From a virus, in the IMG/VR virus record IMGVR_UViG_3300046048_000275, positions 1 through 22,211 of that record: a DNA stretch of 22,211 nt; one strand, given 5' to 3'. Shown here piece by piece: positions 8,165-15,155 of the stretch; positions within the stretch are counted from its first letter, which is position 1, and every line of letters starts with the position of its first letter. The notes under the pieces were generated by a model that was given only the letters and a program-made list of their open reading frames with translations, was not told the DNA's origin and did not search any database. Position numbers and translations under genes: made by a program.

Positions 8165-8838
8165 TGCCTAGCAGATCCACAATAACATTCGATAACCCCG
8201 AGGGCTTCTTTGCTAAATCGGTTTTGCCTCCGGCTTTTCGGAAGCGTCAGCGTGAGACTCGGTTCCGCCAGGAATGGAATCTGTCTCACTTCCTCTACCG
8301 CTGCCTGATGCTGGGTTGGAATGGCGAGGGCGATGCTCGGCAGTTCATGAGGGAATTCAAAGGGCCGAAGTACCAGCGAGGACAGTTATCGGGAGGATCA
8401 TGCAATCGCTGGAATAGGCAACCTCAGGGCCAGGTCGTCATCACGACTCACAGCCTGATCGACGAGTCGACATCTTTTGCTGGAACGACGTTTACCTTTC
8501 GGACTATGGGAACGCTTCGTGGCACCGTGCTAAATGGCGATCCGCAGTTTCCTGTCTGGGCCGGAGAGTGGTGGTCAGAGGAGCCTGTGACCTCCATTGG
8601 CGACGACTATGCAGTTCGATACCTGTCGTCTGGCCAGATTGGCACCTTGACTGGTAGCGCGTCTGCCGCGGACGCTTGGGTAACTATCTCAGTTGATCGT
8701 GGATATAGCCTTAGTCGGCAGCTGGCGGTGGAAGGTATTGGGGTCAGCATTTTTCAGGCGACGTTTGAGATTGGTCCGCAGCCAAGCGGGCCAGCGGACG
8801 ATAGTGCACTGCTCGGTTTGCGTGCGGACATCATTTAA
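8164..8838 (+). CDS. Unknown phage protein downstream of the tail fibre
   Basis: The protein has 224 residues from the ATG in a TAATG overlap with the fibre stop; the frame stays open 39 codons upstream, but that part lies inside the fibre gene. The first 70 residues are basic and aromatic (PPAFRKRQRETRFRQEWNLS, LYRCLMLGWNGEGDARQFM). The remainder is beta-prone, with TSFAGTTFTFRTMGTLRG, SSGQIGTLTGSAS and WVTISVDRGYS. No membrane segment or signal peptide is seen. Its tight linkage to the fibre gene suggests a fibre-associated or minor virion protein, or a fibre assembly factor. I do not recognise a family, and the function is open. Confidence 0.7.
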   Translation: MPSRSTITFDNPEGFFAKSVLPPAFRKRQRETRFRQEWNLSHFLYRCLMLGWNGEGDARQFMREFKGPKYQRGQLSGGSCNRWNRQPQGQVVITTHSLIDESTSFAGTTFTFRTMGTLRGTVLNGDPQFPVWAGEWWSEEPVTSIGDDYAVRYLSSGQIGTLTGSASAADAWVTISVDRGYSLSRQLAVEGIGVSIFQATFEIGPQPSGPADDSALLGLRADII

Positions 8839-8852
8839 TCACAAACCCCGAA

Positions 8853-8857
8853 AGGAG
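8853..8857 (+). promoter_or_regulatory. Ribosome binding site for the GTG start at 8866
   Basis: AGGAG stands 8 bases before GTG 8866 within the 27-base gap at 8839-8865, the longest gap in the window. It supports GTG as the start of the first gene of the lysis-type cassette. No promoter or hairpin is evident in the gap. Confidence 0.65.
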
Positions 8858-8865
8858 AAGAGAAA

Positions 8866-9135
8866 GTGGAAAACCAAAACGAAAACAAAAACGTAGTCCT
8901 GAGCCCAGAAGTTATTCGTCGAGCAGCTGCTTATGGAGCTGATCTTCTTAACACCAAGGGCGCAGTAAAGATTGATGCTGCATCAGCATTGACCGGGGAT
9001 CTTCAAGTATTGCACATTATCCTACAGAATATCGGTAGTGGTGAGGTGATTCTTGCTCGTCCCGAAAATCCTCCGCCCCAAGACGATATAGTCGTGGAAT
9101 CAGGAGCAGAAGAGAATGGAACAGATCAGGAGTAA
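8866..9135 (+). CDS. Small unknown protein at the head of the lysis-type cassette
   Basis: This encodes 89 residues from a GTG with a good AGGAG site. The N terminus is Asn and Lys rich (MENQNENKN). The middle (VIRRAAAYGADLLNTKGAVK, then GDLQVLHIILQNIGSG) could form a small alpha/beta fold. The C-terminal 20 residues are acidic and Pro rich. No membrane segment is clear. The gene overlaps the next one by 20 bases, so it belongs to the same operon as the holin-like and spanin-like genes. I cannot assign a function; a regulator of lysis is possible only by context. Confidence 0.65.
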   Translation: MENQNENKNVVLSPEVIRRAAAYGADLLNTKGAVKIDAASALTGDLQVLHIILQNIGSGEVILARPENPPPQDDIVVESGAEENGTDQE

Positions 9136-9472
9136 GGACTTCTCCCTCCACACGCTGGCCAGTACTGTGGGTTCGCTTGCAGTACTGGTTCCAGTCCTGT
9201 GGTTCATTGGAAAGCCTCTTATCGCCGATGCTTTGGCTGAGGAATTCAAGGAGACAGTTCAGCAGGAGCTTAGTCCATTAGAGGGCTCATTCAAAGTACT
9301 GCTGGATCGGGACATCAGCGCACTCCGAAAGGAAATTGCGCAGATGAGATTCCGACAGCGAGCAGGTGGAGACCAGTGGACTCGAGATGATGCTGAATAT
9401 CTAGCTGAACTGGAGATCGAACTCGAAGCCTTGAAGGAAGCTCGAGCTGAGCTACTGAAAGAGAATCACTGA
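9116..9472 (+). CDS. Membrane-anchored coiled-coil protein, inner-spanin-like candidate
   Basis: The protein has 118 residues. Residues about 14-33 (LASTVGSLAVLVPVLWFIGK) form one membrane segment with a short charged N tail. Residues about 40-118 are charged helix with heptad character (ELSPLEGSFKVLLDRDISAL, YLAELEIELEALKEARAEL). One N-terminal membrane anchor followed by a coiled coil is the topology of inner-membrane spanins, and also of some holin-associated or UviB-type proteins. It overlaps the preceding gene by 20 bases, has AGGAG 11 bases upstream of its ATG, and shares TGATG with the DUF5675-like gene. The lysis role is inferred from topology and neighbours, not from sequence family. 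Confidence 0.65.
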   Translation: MEQIRSKDFSLHTLASTVGSLAVLVPVLWFIGKPLIADALAEEFKETVQQELSPLEGSFKVLLDRDISALRKEIAQMRFRQRAGGDQWTRDDAEYLAELEIELEALKEARAELLKENH

Positions 9473-9927
9473 TGGAACTTACTCTACAACGGTTTTCGGG
9501 TGGCGAGGAAGCTACTCTCGGTTTGATCTTTGCCGATGGTACCTTCTTCTGTTACTCACTCGAAGATCAATTCAATGAGCCAAAGATTCCGGGAGAGACT
9601 CGGATCCCAGCTGGTCGCTATCAGATTAAGCTGCGGACTGAGGGTGGCATGACAAAACGGTATGCTGCTCGCTTTCCTGACATTCACCGAGGAATGCTTT
9701 GGCTTCAGAATGTACCGGATTTTACCTTCGTCTATCTGCATACTGGCAATACTGACGACCACTCCGAGGGTTGCATCCTAGTCGGAGATGGACAGGTACA
9801 GAATGTTACTGAGCGCGGTCAGGTGACTAGTTCGGTGGCAGCTTACAGGCGGCTATATGAGACTGTCGTTCCAAGGCTGTCTCGTGAAGAAGTCTGGATA
9901 ACCATCAAAGATGAGGACGTACTATGA
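9472..9927 (+). CDS. DUF5675-like protein, possible cell-wall enzyme
   Basis: The protein has 151 residues. RIPAGRYQIKL (44-54), HRGMLWLQNVPDFTFVYLH (72-90) and TGNTDDHSEGCILVG (91-105) match the pattern of the DUF5675 family, found in phages and prophages. His90, His97 and Cys101 are conserved-looking polar positions. The SEGCILVG segment resembles the S-x-GC active-site motif of L,D-transpeptidases, so a peptidoglycan-acting role is an attractive guess, though the family function is not settled as far as I know. There is no signal peptide, so export would need the neighbouring holin. No lysozyme, amidase or other classical endolysin is seen in the window, which makes this the best lysin candidate here. 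Confidence 0.78.
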   Translation: MELTLQRFSGGEEATLGLIFADGTFFCYSLEDQFNEPKIPGETRIPAGRYQIKLRTEGGMTKRYAARFPDIHRGMLWLQNVPDFTFVYLHTGNTDDHSEGCILVGDGQVQNVTERGQVTSSVAAYRRLYETVVPRLSREEVWITIKDEDVL

Positions 9928-10166
9928 CTGTCAATACCAACACACTCGTGGGAGCTCTGGTTGCTGCCTTGATTCTTTTCATCAGCAGCATCGTGACTCT
10001 GTTCACCAATGACCCGACTATGACCTTTCAGGAGATCGGCCAGGCAACCTGGGTTTCAATCGTAGGAGGCGCAGCCGTTGCGTTTCTGAAAGACTATCAA
10101 GCGATTACCACCCGGCGCTTGATCAATAAAGTCACGAAAGCGGGTGACGGTGGAGGAGCGGTATGA
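9924..10166 (+). CDS. Holin-like small membrane protein
   Basis: The protein has 80 residues. Residues about 8-27 (LVGALVAALILFISSIVTLF) are a strong membrane segment. A second, weaker segment lies at about 42-55 (TWVSIVGGAAVAFL). The tail is basic (TTRRLINKVTK). Small size, two predicted segments, a charged C terminus and overlap (ATGA) with the lysin candidate fit a class II-like holin that permeabilises the inner membrane. The start is set by the 4-base ATGA overlap. Holins share little sequence, so this rests on topology and context. It also overlaps the lipoprotein candidate downstream by ATGA. Confidence 0.7.
   Translation: MTVNTNTLVGALVAALILFISSIVTLFTNDPTMTFQEIGQATWVSIVGGAAVAFLKDYQAITTRRLINKVTKAGDGGGAV
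10152..10158 (+). promoter_or_regulatory. Strong ribosome binding site for the lipoprotein gene
   Basis: GGAGGAG inside the 3' end of the holin-like gene ends 4 bases before the ATG at 10163, where start and stop overlap as ATGA. The spacing is short, but the site is the most complete in this cassette. Confidence 0.6.
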
Positions 10167-10576
10167 GGAATTTACAAAAGCAATACCTGTCGTTCTTTCT
10201 GGTTCTGCTACTGGTAGGCATACAGGGCTGTGTCAGCTCGAACCCTATCGCCCGAGCGGAGACAGTCGAACAAAAGGCCTACGCTACTTACGGCACGTTT
10301 GTTATCTTCGAAGAGCAAGCAGCTAAGCTCGTAAGCAGTGGAACCTTACCGGCCAGCGCAGTACAAGCGATTGCTGACGCTGATCGGCGAGCTAAGCCCG
10401 TAGCTGATTCTCTGTTGGACTCAGTCCGGGAGTTCAATGCTATTCAGGCAGAGTTCGAAGCAAGCGGTACTGGAGAGGAGCGGTATATCGCCGCTATCAA
10501 CAACCTCAATGGTTGGATTGATCGAGCTGCCCCTCTCATTGATAATCTCGTAGCGGCAGTGAAAGGAGCTGAATAA
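10163..10576 (+). CDS. Putative phage lipoprotein in the lysis cassette
   Basis: The protein has 137 residues. The N terminus MRNLQKQYLS is basic, followed by a hydrophobic stretch FFLVLLLVGI and then QGC with Cys23, giving a lipobox-like site. The -2 residue is Gln, which is atypical, so lipidation is probable rather than certain. Residue +2 is Val, which would favour outer-membrane sorting in a Gram-negative cell. The mature part is helical and Ala rich. Its place beside a holin-like gene and near an inner-spanin-like gene raises the idea of an outer-membrane spanin partner, though it is longer than most of these and the two genes are not adjacent. An alternative is an unrelated superinfection or moron-type lipoprotein. 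Confidence 0.7.
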   Translation: MRNLQKQYLSFFLVLLLVGIQGCVSSNPIARAETVEQKAYATYGTFVIFEEQAAKLVSSGTLPASAVQAIADADRRAKPVADSLLDSVREFNAIQAEFEASGTGEERYIAAINNLNGWIDRAAPLIDNLVAAVKGAE

Positions 10577-10995
10577 TGGATCCGATTAGCATGATTCTGC
10601 TGGCCGTCCGCGGATTGTCAGTAGTCGTAAGCAACCCCGCTCTGGGCGGAGGTTCGAGCCTCAAGATGAATGAGATCTCTGAGTTCCTGGGCATGCTCGG
10701 TGAATTGATCGAGCGCGGTAGCGAAGGACACGAAGAGCTCAAGAGATTCGCTGAGACCATTGATCGAATGGTAGCTGAGAATCGAGGCCCGACTCCAAAG
10801 GAATGGGACATTCTTCGTGGTCGTAGTGATGCTGCTCACGCAGTTATCCAAAGAGCGGCTGCGGCGTTAACTGAGGATGAAGTTCGAGCAGATGAAGCAG
10901 CTGATGCTTCTCGTGCCGAACTGGAAGCGGCTGGACAACCTACGACTGGGCCAGATGAGATGGACCCGGACGTACTCGATCCGCCCCAGGAGTAA
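10576..10995 (+). CDS. Phage protein of unknown function after the lipoprotein gene
   Basis: The protein has 139 residues starting at a TAATG overlap. It begins with a hydrophobic stretch MDPISMILLAVRGLSVVVSN, too short and mixed to call a membrane segment with confidence. It continues with an amphipathic helical region (ISEFLGMLGELIERG, FAETIDRMVAENRGP) and WDILRGRSDAAHAVIQRAAA. The C-terminal 40 residues are acidic and Pro rich, probably disordered. The overall pattern looks like a phage protein that recurs near lysis genes, but I cannot give it a function. It ends the lysis-type cassette, 3 bases before the second adaptor gene. Confidence 0.68.
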   Translation: MDPISMILLAVRGLSVVVSNPALGGGSSLKMNEISEFLGMLGELIERGSEGHEELKRFAETIDRMVAENRGPTPKEWDILRGRSDAAHAVIQRAAAALTEDEVRADEAADASRAELEAAGQPTTGPDEMDPDVLDPPQE

Positions 10996-10998
10996 GCC

Positions 10999-11646
10999 AT
11001 GCCCACTGCAATGACATTTGACTCGCTGCAGACTGACTTGAGACAGTATCTCGAGCGGGGTACTGCAGTGGATACCACCGTCTTCGAGCAACTGCCTCGG
11101 CTGATCAACTTAGCTGAGCGAGATATTGCTCGTGCCCTGAAGATCCAGGGTTTCATTAACGTCGTGACTAGCGTGATGGCTGCGGGAACTTCGGTTTACG
11201 CTAAGCCTGATCGCTGGCGCGATACGATAAGCATCAACTACGGGGTTGGTACATCTAACAATCAGCGTACTCCTGTCTACCCCCGGAGCTATGAGTACCT
11301 GAGGATGTACCACCCCGATTCTACCGTGCAAGCACCGCCCGAGTTTTATGCGGACTACAACTACGCCAATTGGCTGTTCGCACCGACACCGGATGCAGCT
11401 TATCCCTTCGAGGTTGTCTACTATGAATTGCCAGCTCTGCTTGATGCATCGAATCAAACTAACTGGCTTACCGACCACGCACCGAACACTCTGCTGCACG
11501 GTTCTTTACTTCAAGCCAGTCGGTTCCTGAAGAATGATGAACGTATTCCGACATGGCAGAGCACTTATGACCGCGATCTTCAGCTACTTAATGGCGAAGA
11601 TCTTCAGAAGATTATCGACCGAACAAGTTCAAGACAGGGAGCATAA
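10999..11646 (+). CDS. Phage adaptor protein (SU10 adaptor-like)
   Basis: The protein has 215 residues. MTFDSLQTDLRQYLERG, then FEQLPRLINLAERDIARALK, KPDRWRDTISINYG, RSYEYLRMYHPD and PPEFYADYNYANWLFAPTPD follow the layout of phage adaptor proteins of the type described for Escherichia phage SU10, which form a ring below the portal. Length and all-helical N terminus plus beta centre fit. It is followed by a fibre-like gene and a nozzle gene, as expected for a podovirus tail module. The start ATG at 10999 lies 3 bases after the previous stop, with CCAGGAG just upstream. This is one of two adaptor-like proteins in the window, the other being at 3047-4102. Confidence 0.82.
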   Translation: MPTAMTFDSLQTDLRQYLERGTAVDTTVFEQLPRLINLAERDIARALKIQGFINVVTSVMAAGTSVYAKPDRWRDTISINYGVGTSNNQRTPVYPRSYEYLRMYHPDSTVQAPPEFYADYNYANWLFAPTPDAAYPFEVVYYELPALLDASNQTNWLTDHAPNTLLHGSLLQASRFLKNDERIPTWQSTYDRDLQLLNGEDLQKIIDRTSSRQGA

Positions 11647-11647
11647 C

Positions 11648-13423
11648 ATGACATATACTGATGTCTTCGGAGGCGCTACGCTCTACCCCGCTGGGCAGAC
11701 GTATCTGTCTCTGACCTTCTCAACCGACCAGGTACTGTCTTGGCCGATTGAACAACAGATCGGTGGAAACATCGTGGCTAGCATCATTGACCTCAACCCA
11801 ACTGGTGCTGGACTCAATGTCGATATGCCCGATGCCCGTCAAGCTTCCAATGGTATTCAGGCAGTCTTCAACAATATCGGCGGAAATACGGTCACCGTCC
11901 GCGATGATACCGGTGGAACCATTCTTTCCTTGGCGTCAGGAGCCGCCTGGGTTCTCTATCTGAGCGATAACAGCACGCAAGCAGGCACGTGGCGTACCTT
12001 CCAGCTTGGCGCCTCTGTGGCAGTAGCGAATGCCTCAGCGCTTGCTGGAGCGGGATTGAAAGCTATCTCGACAACGTTGAATCAGCGCATCGCTCCGACT
12101 TCGACGGCCGTCACTCCTATTACCTGGACGGATTCTAATCGAGCCCAGATGACAATCTGGACGGGAGGTGTAGGTGTACTTAATTTTCCCTCTCCTGGCG
12201 CTGTTGGTTCTGATTGGTTTGCTATGGTCCGAAACAGTGGCTCAGGCGACCTCACCCTTACTCCGCCTTCTGGTACTATTGATGGTAGTGCTACACTCGC
12301 TATGGCTCCTGGCGAATCTTCTATCATAGTCACGGATGGAACGAATTTCTTCACGGTGGGTTATGGACAATCTAGCTCGTCAGTCTTTGACTTCATCGAA
12401 ATCAATGTCGCCGGCTCGGGTGACTACACGCTCTCCGGGGTCGAGTTGAACCGGATTTCCTATCGTTTCACTGGCATCTTGACCGGTAATAGGAACATCA
12501 TCGTACCTGGCTCTGTTCAACAGTACTGGGTCGACAACTCGACTTCCGGAGCTTTTTCTTTCTTCGTCAAGACAGCTCCTCAGGTTACTCCGATTCAGAT
12601 TCTTCAAGGTGATCGGAACATTCTGTACTGTGACGGAACGGATGTTGTAAGCGCCGAGTCAGCAACTGTTTCTTTCCCCATCGCTGTATCCCAAGGCGGT
12701 ACTGGTGCTAATACTGCTGCTAATGCTCGAGTCAATCTGGGTGTTCCTCCTGAGACTCGACTGATCAATACGGCAGCTCTCAGCGGTCTAGCTGGAGGTG
12801 GCGATCTAACGGGCGACAGGAGTCTGTCCATTGATGCTGATAACCTGACAGCTGAGACTACTATTGACTCGGCTGTTGATGTGGTTCCTTTCTACGATGA
12901 TTCGGCTGCGGCCATGCGTAAGGCTACCGTAGCCAACCTGGTACCGAAGAACAATGACTTCAAGAGGAAGAACACCGCAACGGTTCGAAGCTCAACCACA
13001 ACTGTCACGGATGATCCGGATTTGGCAGGATGGTCAATTCCCTCAGCTGGGAACTATATCATTCAGGGTATGCTGAAGGTAAGCGTGACGGATAACGTAG
13101 TTGGATTCCGTTGGCACTTCCAAACTACTTCGTTCGATACCAATCTAAGTCAGAGCCAGTTGATTACCTATGGCTACAACGGTTCGATTTTCACAGTAGT
13201 CGATCAAACGCCTGACGCTGATCAACAGCTGGGTATTGCAGCCTCTGGTAGCTACTGGTTCATCCTTCAGGGAATGATTCGATTCACTGGAGCCACGACT
13301 CTGGACTTCCAATGGGCTCAGTCAGTCAGCGGCGCAGCCTTTACGACATTGGAAGGTGGCTCTTGGATTAACCTCATCCGAGCTTCGGATGCTACTGCTA
13401 CAGCGAACACGTTCACGTCATGA
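11648..13423 (+). CDS. Second tail fibre-like protein
   Basis: The protein has 591 residues from ATG 11648, just after the adaptor stop, with GGGAG upstream. The frame is open further back, but that part lies inside the adaptor gene. The first 330 residues are beta-rich, with repeated glycine turns (NNIGGNTVTVRDDTGGT, GSGDLTLTPPSGTIDGS). Residues 347-366 hold SQGGTGANTAANARVNLG, a motif shared by many phage tail fibres. A second typical stretch, LAGGGDLTGDRSLSID, follows. The last 130 residues (WSIPSAGNYIIQGMLKVS, then LDFQWAQSVSGAAFTTLEGG) look like a TNF/C1q-like or similar receptor-binding tip. It is encoded between adaptor and nozzle, so it probably attaches there. The fibre call is firm; receptor binding is inferred. 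Confidence 0.8.
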   Translation: MTYTDVFGGATLYPAGQTYLSLTFSTDQVLSWPIEQQIGGNIVASIIDLNPTGAGLNVDMPDARQASNGIQAVFNNIGGNTVTVRDDTGGTILSLASGAAWVLYLSDNSTQAGTWRTFQLGASVAVANASALAGAGLKAISTTLNQRIAPTSTAVTPITWTDSNRAQMTIWTGGVGVLNFPSPGAVGSDWFAMVRNSGSGDLTLTPPSGTIDGSATLAMAPGESSIIVTDGTNFFTVGYGQSSSSVFDFIEINVAGSGDYTLSGVELNRISYRFTGILTGNRNIIVPGSVQQYWVDNSTSGAFSFFVKTAPQVTPIQILQGDRNILYCDGTDVVSAESATVSFPIAVSQGGTGANTAANARVNLGVPPETRLINTAALSGLAGGGDLTGDRSLSIDADNLTAETTIDSAVDVVPFYDDSAAAMRKATVANLVPKNNDFKRKNTATVRSSTTTVTDDPDLAGWSIPSAGNYIIQGMLKVSVTDNVVGFRWHFQTTSFDTNLSQSQLITYGYNGSIFTVVDQTPDADQQLGIAASGSYWFILQGMIRFTGATTLDFQWAQSVSGAAFTTLEGGSWINLIRASDATATANTFTS

Positions 13424-14922
13424 CGCAACCAACTCGAATCATATCTGCACCCGGCATCAAGCGAGATGGTACTAAGCTTGAGGGTGATTCCTACGTTGAC
13501 GGTCAGTGGTGTCGATTCCAACGCGGTCGGCCACGGAAGATGGGCGGATATCAGGCAGTCACAAATGCTGTCCCAGAAATCGTCCGAGGCATGGATGCCT
13601 ACTTCATTGACAACCTGAACTATCTACATTTAGGTGGGGCTACTCAGCTCAATCAGTTCGTTGTCAATACCAACGGCAATCTGGCCAGTACAGCTGATCG
13701 GACTCCGGCAGGATTCTCAACTGATCCCGACAACCTCTGGCAGTTCAGCGTATTCTTCGAGCAGGTAGGTGCGACCAATCATCTCATCGCTCATGCTGCG
13801 CCGAACCTCAGCGACATCGCTAGCAGCGTGGCTACTCCAATCTACTTTGGGCAGGTGGATGACACAGCTGTTCTGACGAGTACGGGCAAGAGCGTCAGTG
13901 GAGGAGCGATTGCTCTCGGTCCGTATCTGATGGCTTACGGCAGTGATGGATTGGTTAGCTACAGTACGATCAACGATCCGAATGGTACTTATACCGACGC
14001 CTGGATCACGCCACAGAAGATCGTGAAAGGACTTCCGCTTCGAGGTTCAGGTGCCGGTCCCGCTGGGCTGTTCTGGTCGCTCGATTCATTGATCCGAGGA
14101 CAGTTTGTAGGAGGAGCTACTGTTTGGGCTTTCGATACGCTAAGCGCTGAGACGTCTATTCTGTCATCTCAAGGAGTGATCGAGTATGACGGCATATTCT
14201 ACTGGCTTGGCATTGATCGGATGTTGATGTTCAACGGCGTCATTCGGGATATACCCAACTCCTTTAACCTCAATGACTTCTTCGACAATCTGAACTACAC
14301 TCATCGTCAGAAGGTATTTGCCTACAAGGTTCCTCGCTTCGGTGAGATCTGGTGGTGCTATCCGCGAGGCAACGCTACTGAATGTACGCATGCTATCATC
14401 TTCAACGTCAATGAAGGCGTCTGGTACGATACCGCGCTTCCTGATGAGGACAGGACTACTGGGGTATATGCTAAGGTATATAGGAAGCCCTTTATGGTAG
14501 ACCGTGTGGATACGGGGGTGGGTTATACGCTATGGCAACACGAAACGGGTACTGATAAGATACAACAGAGCGACGTTCAACCCATCCCCTCGTATTTCGA
14601 GACTGCGGAAATCTCGTTGCTGACACAGGAACAGGCGCAGAACAAAGCTCTGCATGTGGCACTGATTGAACCGGACTTTAAGCAATCAGGGAACATGACC
14701 GTTACTGTACGCGGGAGAATCAATTCCCGCGCTCCACAGACAGACGGTGAAACCTTCACCTTCTCTGATGTTGCTACGTCAGGTGACGAGGAGACAGTCA
14801 AGGTGAAGGAAACCAAGCGACTCATGAGTTTCAAATTTGCTTCCAACACAATTGGAGGCCATTACGAGATGGGTGAATGCTTAGCGCACGTTGCACCCGC
14901 GGACGGAAGGACGCAGACTTGA
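13420..14922 (+). CDS. Tail nozzle / packaged-DNA stabilisation protein (P22 gp10-like)
   Basis: The protein has 500 residues, starting in an ATGA overlap with the fibre-like gene. Residues 11-44 (APGIKRDGTKLEGDSYVDG, then WCRFQRGRPRKMGGY) are the hallmark of gp10-like and tail tubular B-like proteins that form the nozzle below the adaptor. The body has beta-propeller-like strands: VIEYDGIFYWLGIDRMLMFN, VFAYKVPRFGEIWWCYPRG, THAIIFNVNEGVWYD and YTLWQHETGTDK. The C-terminal 100 residues (TVTVRGRINSRAPQTDG, RLMSFKFASNTIGGHYEMG) are beta strands of the nozzle body. Length fits the family. It works with the SU10-like adaptor to close the portal channel and guide DNA exit. This is the clearest structural assignment in the second tail module. 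Confidence 0.85.
   Translation: MTQPTRIISAPGIKRDGTKLEGDSYVDGQWCRFQRGRPRKMGGYQAVTNAVPEIVRGMDAYFIDNLNYLHLGGATQLNQFVVNTNGNLASTADRTPAGFSTDPDNLWQFSVFFEQVGATNHLIAHAAPNLSDIASSVATPIYFGQVDDTAVLTSTGKSVSGGAIALGPYLMAYGSDGLVSYSTINDPNGTYTDAWITPQKIVKGLPLRGSGAGPAGLFWSLDSLIRGQFVGGATVWAFDTLSAETSILSSQGVIEYDGIFYWLGIDRMLMFNGVIRDIPNSFNLNDFFDNLNYTHRQKVFAYKVPRFGEIWWCYPRGNATECTHAIIFNVNEGVWYDTALPDEDRTTGVYAKVYRKPFMVDRVDTGVGYTLWQHETGTDKIQQSDVQPIPSYFETAEISLLTQEQAQNKALHVALIEPDFKQSGNMTVTVRGRINSRAPQTDGETFTFSDVATSGDEETVKVKETKRLMSFKFASNTIGGHYEMGECLAHVAPADGRTQT
14905..14910 (+). promoter_or_regulatory. Ribosome binding site supporting a TTG start
   Basis: GGAAGG lies 8 bases before the TTG at 14919. This spacing is good and supports TTG over the ATG at 14877, which lacks such a site, and over the ATG at 14940. 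Confidence 0.5.
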
Positions 14923-15155
14923 ACATTGATCCCCGAGGGATGACCTTTACCGACTGGTCGGACCGAGTGAACGGTCTATTGACCAATAGGTTGCCCTGGA
15001 GATTCGATGGAGACGAAAGCGGTTGGATGGACTGGGCTCATTACTTGAAAGACCATCCAGATTTTGAGGGCCAGAATATTCCCGAACCGGAGATCTTCGA
15101 TCACTGGGAAGAATGGGCCATGAGATTCAATCAGACAGTAGAACTGCCAGGGTGA
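14919..15155 (+). CDS. Small Trp- and Asp-rich protein, likely TTG start
   Basis: The protein has 78 residues if it starts at TTG 14919, which overlaps the nozzle stop as TTGA and follows GGAAGG at the right distance. Other possible starts are ATG 14877 (92 residues) and ATG 14940 (71 residues). The protein is acidic and rich in Trp (FTDWSDRVNGLLTNRLPWRF, SGWMDWAHYLKDHPDFEGQN, FDHWEEWAMRFNQ). It lacks a membrane segment. It shares TGATG with the next gene, so it sits between nozzle and internal virion proteins in one operon. I do not recognise a family. A small assembly factor or minor virion part is plausible, by position only. Confidence 0.6.
   Translation: MNIDPRGMTFTDWSDRVNGLLTNRLPWRFDGDESGWMDWAHYLKDHPDFEGQNIPEPEIFDHWEEWAMRFNQTVELPG

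Noticed and set aside
8839-8865. Possible promoter or terminator in the longest gap
   Set aside because: The 27 bases contain a ribosome binding site but no stem-loop with a T run, and there is too little room for a clear promoter.
11534-11647. Earlier ATG that would extend the second fibre protein by 38 residues
   Set aside because: The extension lies inside the adaptor gene and reads as shadow sequence. ATG 11648 directly after the adaptor stop has GGGAG upstream and a natural N terminus.
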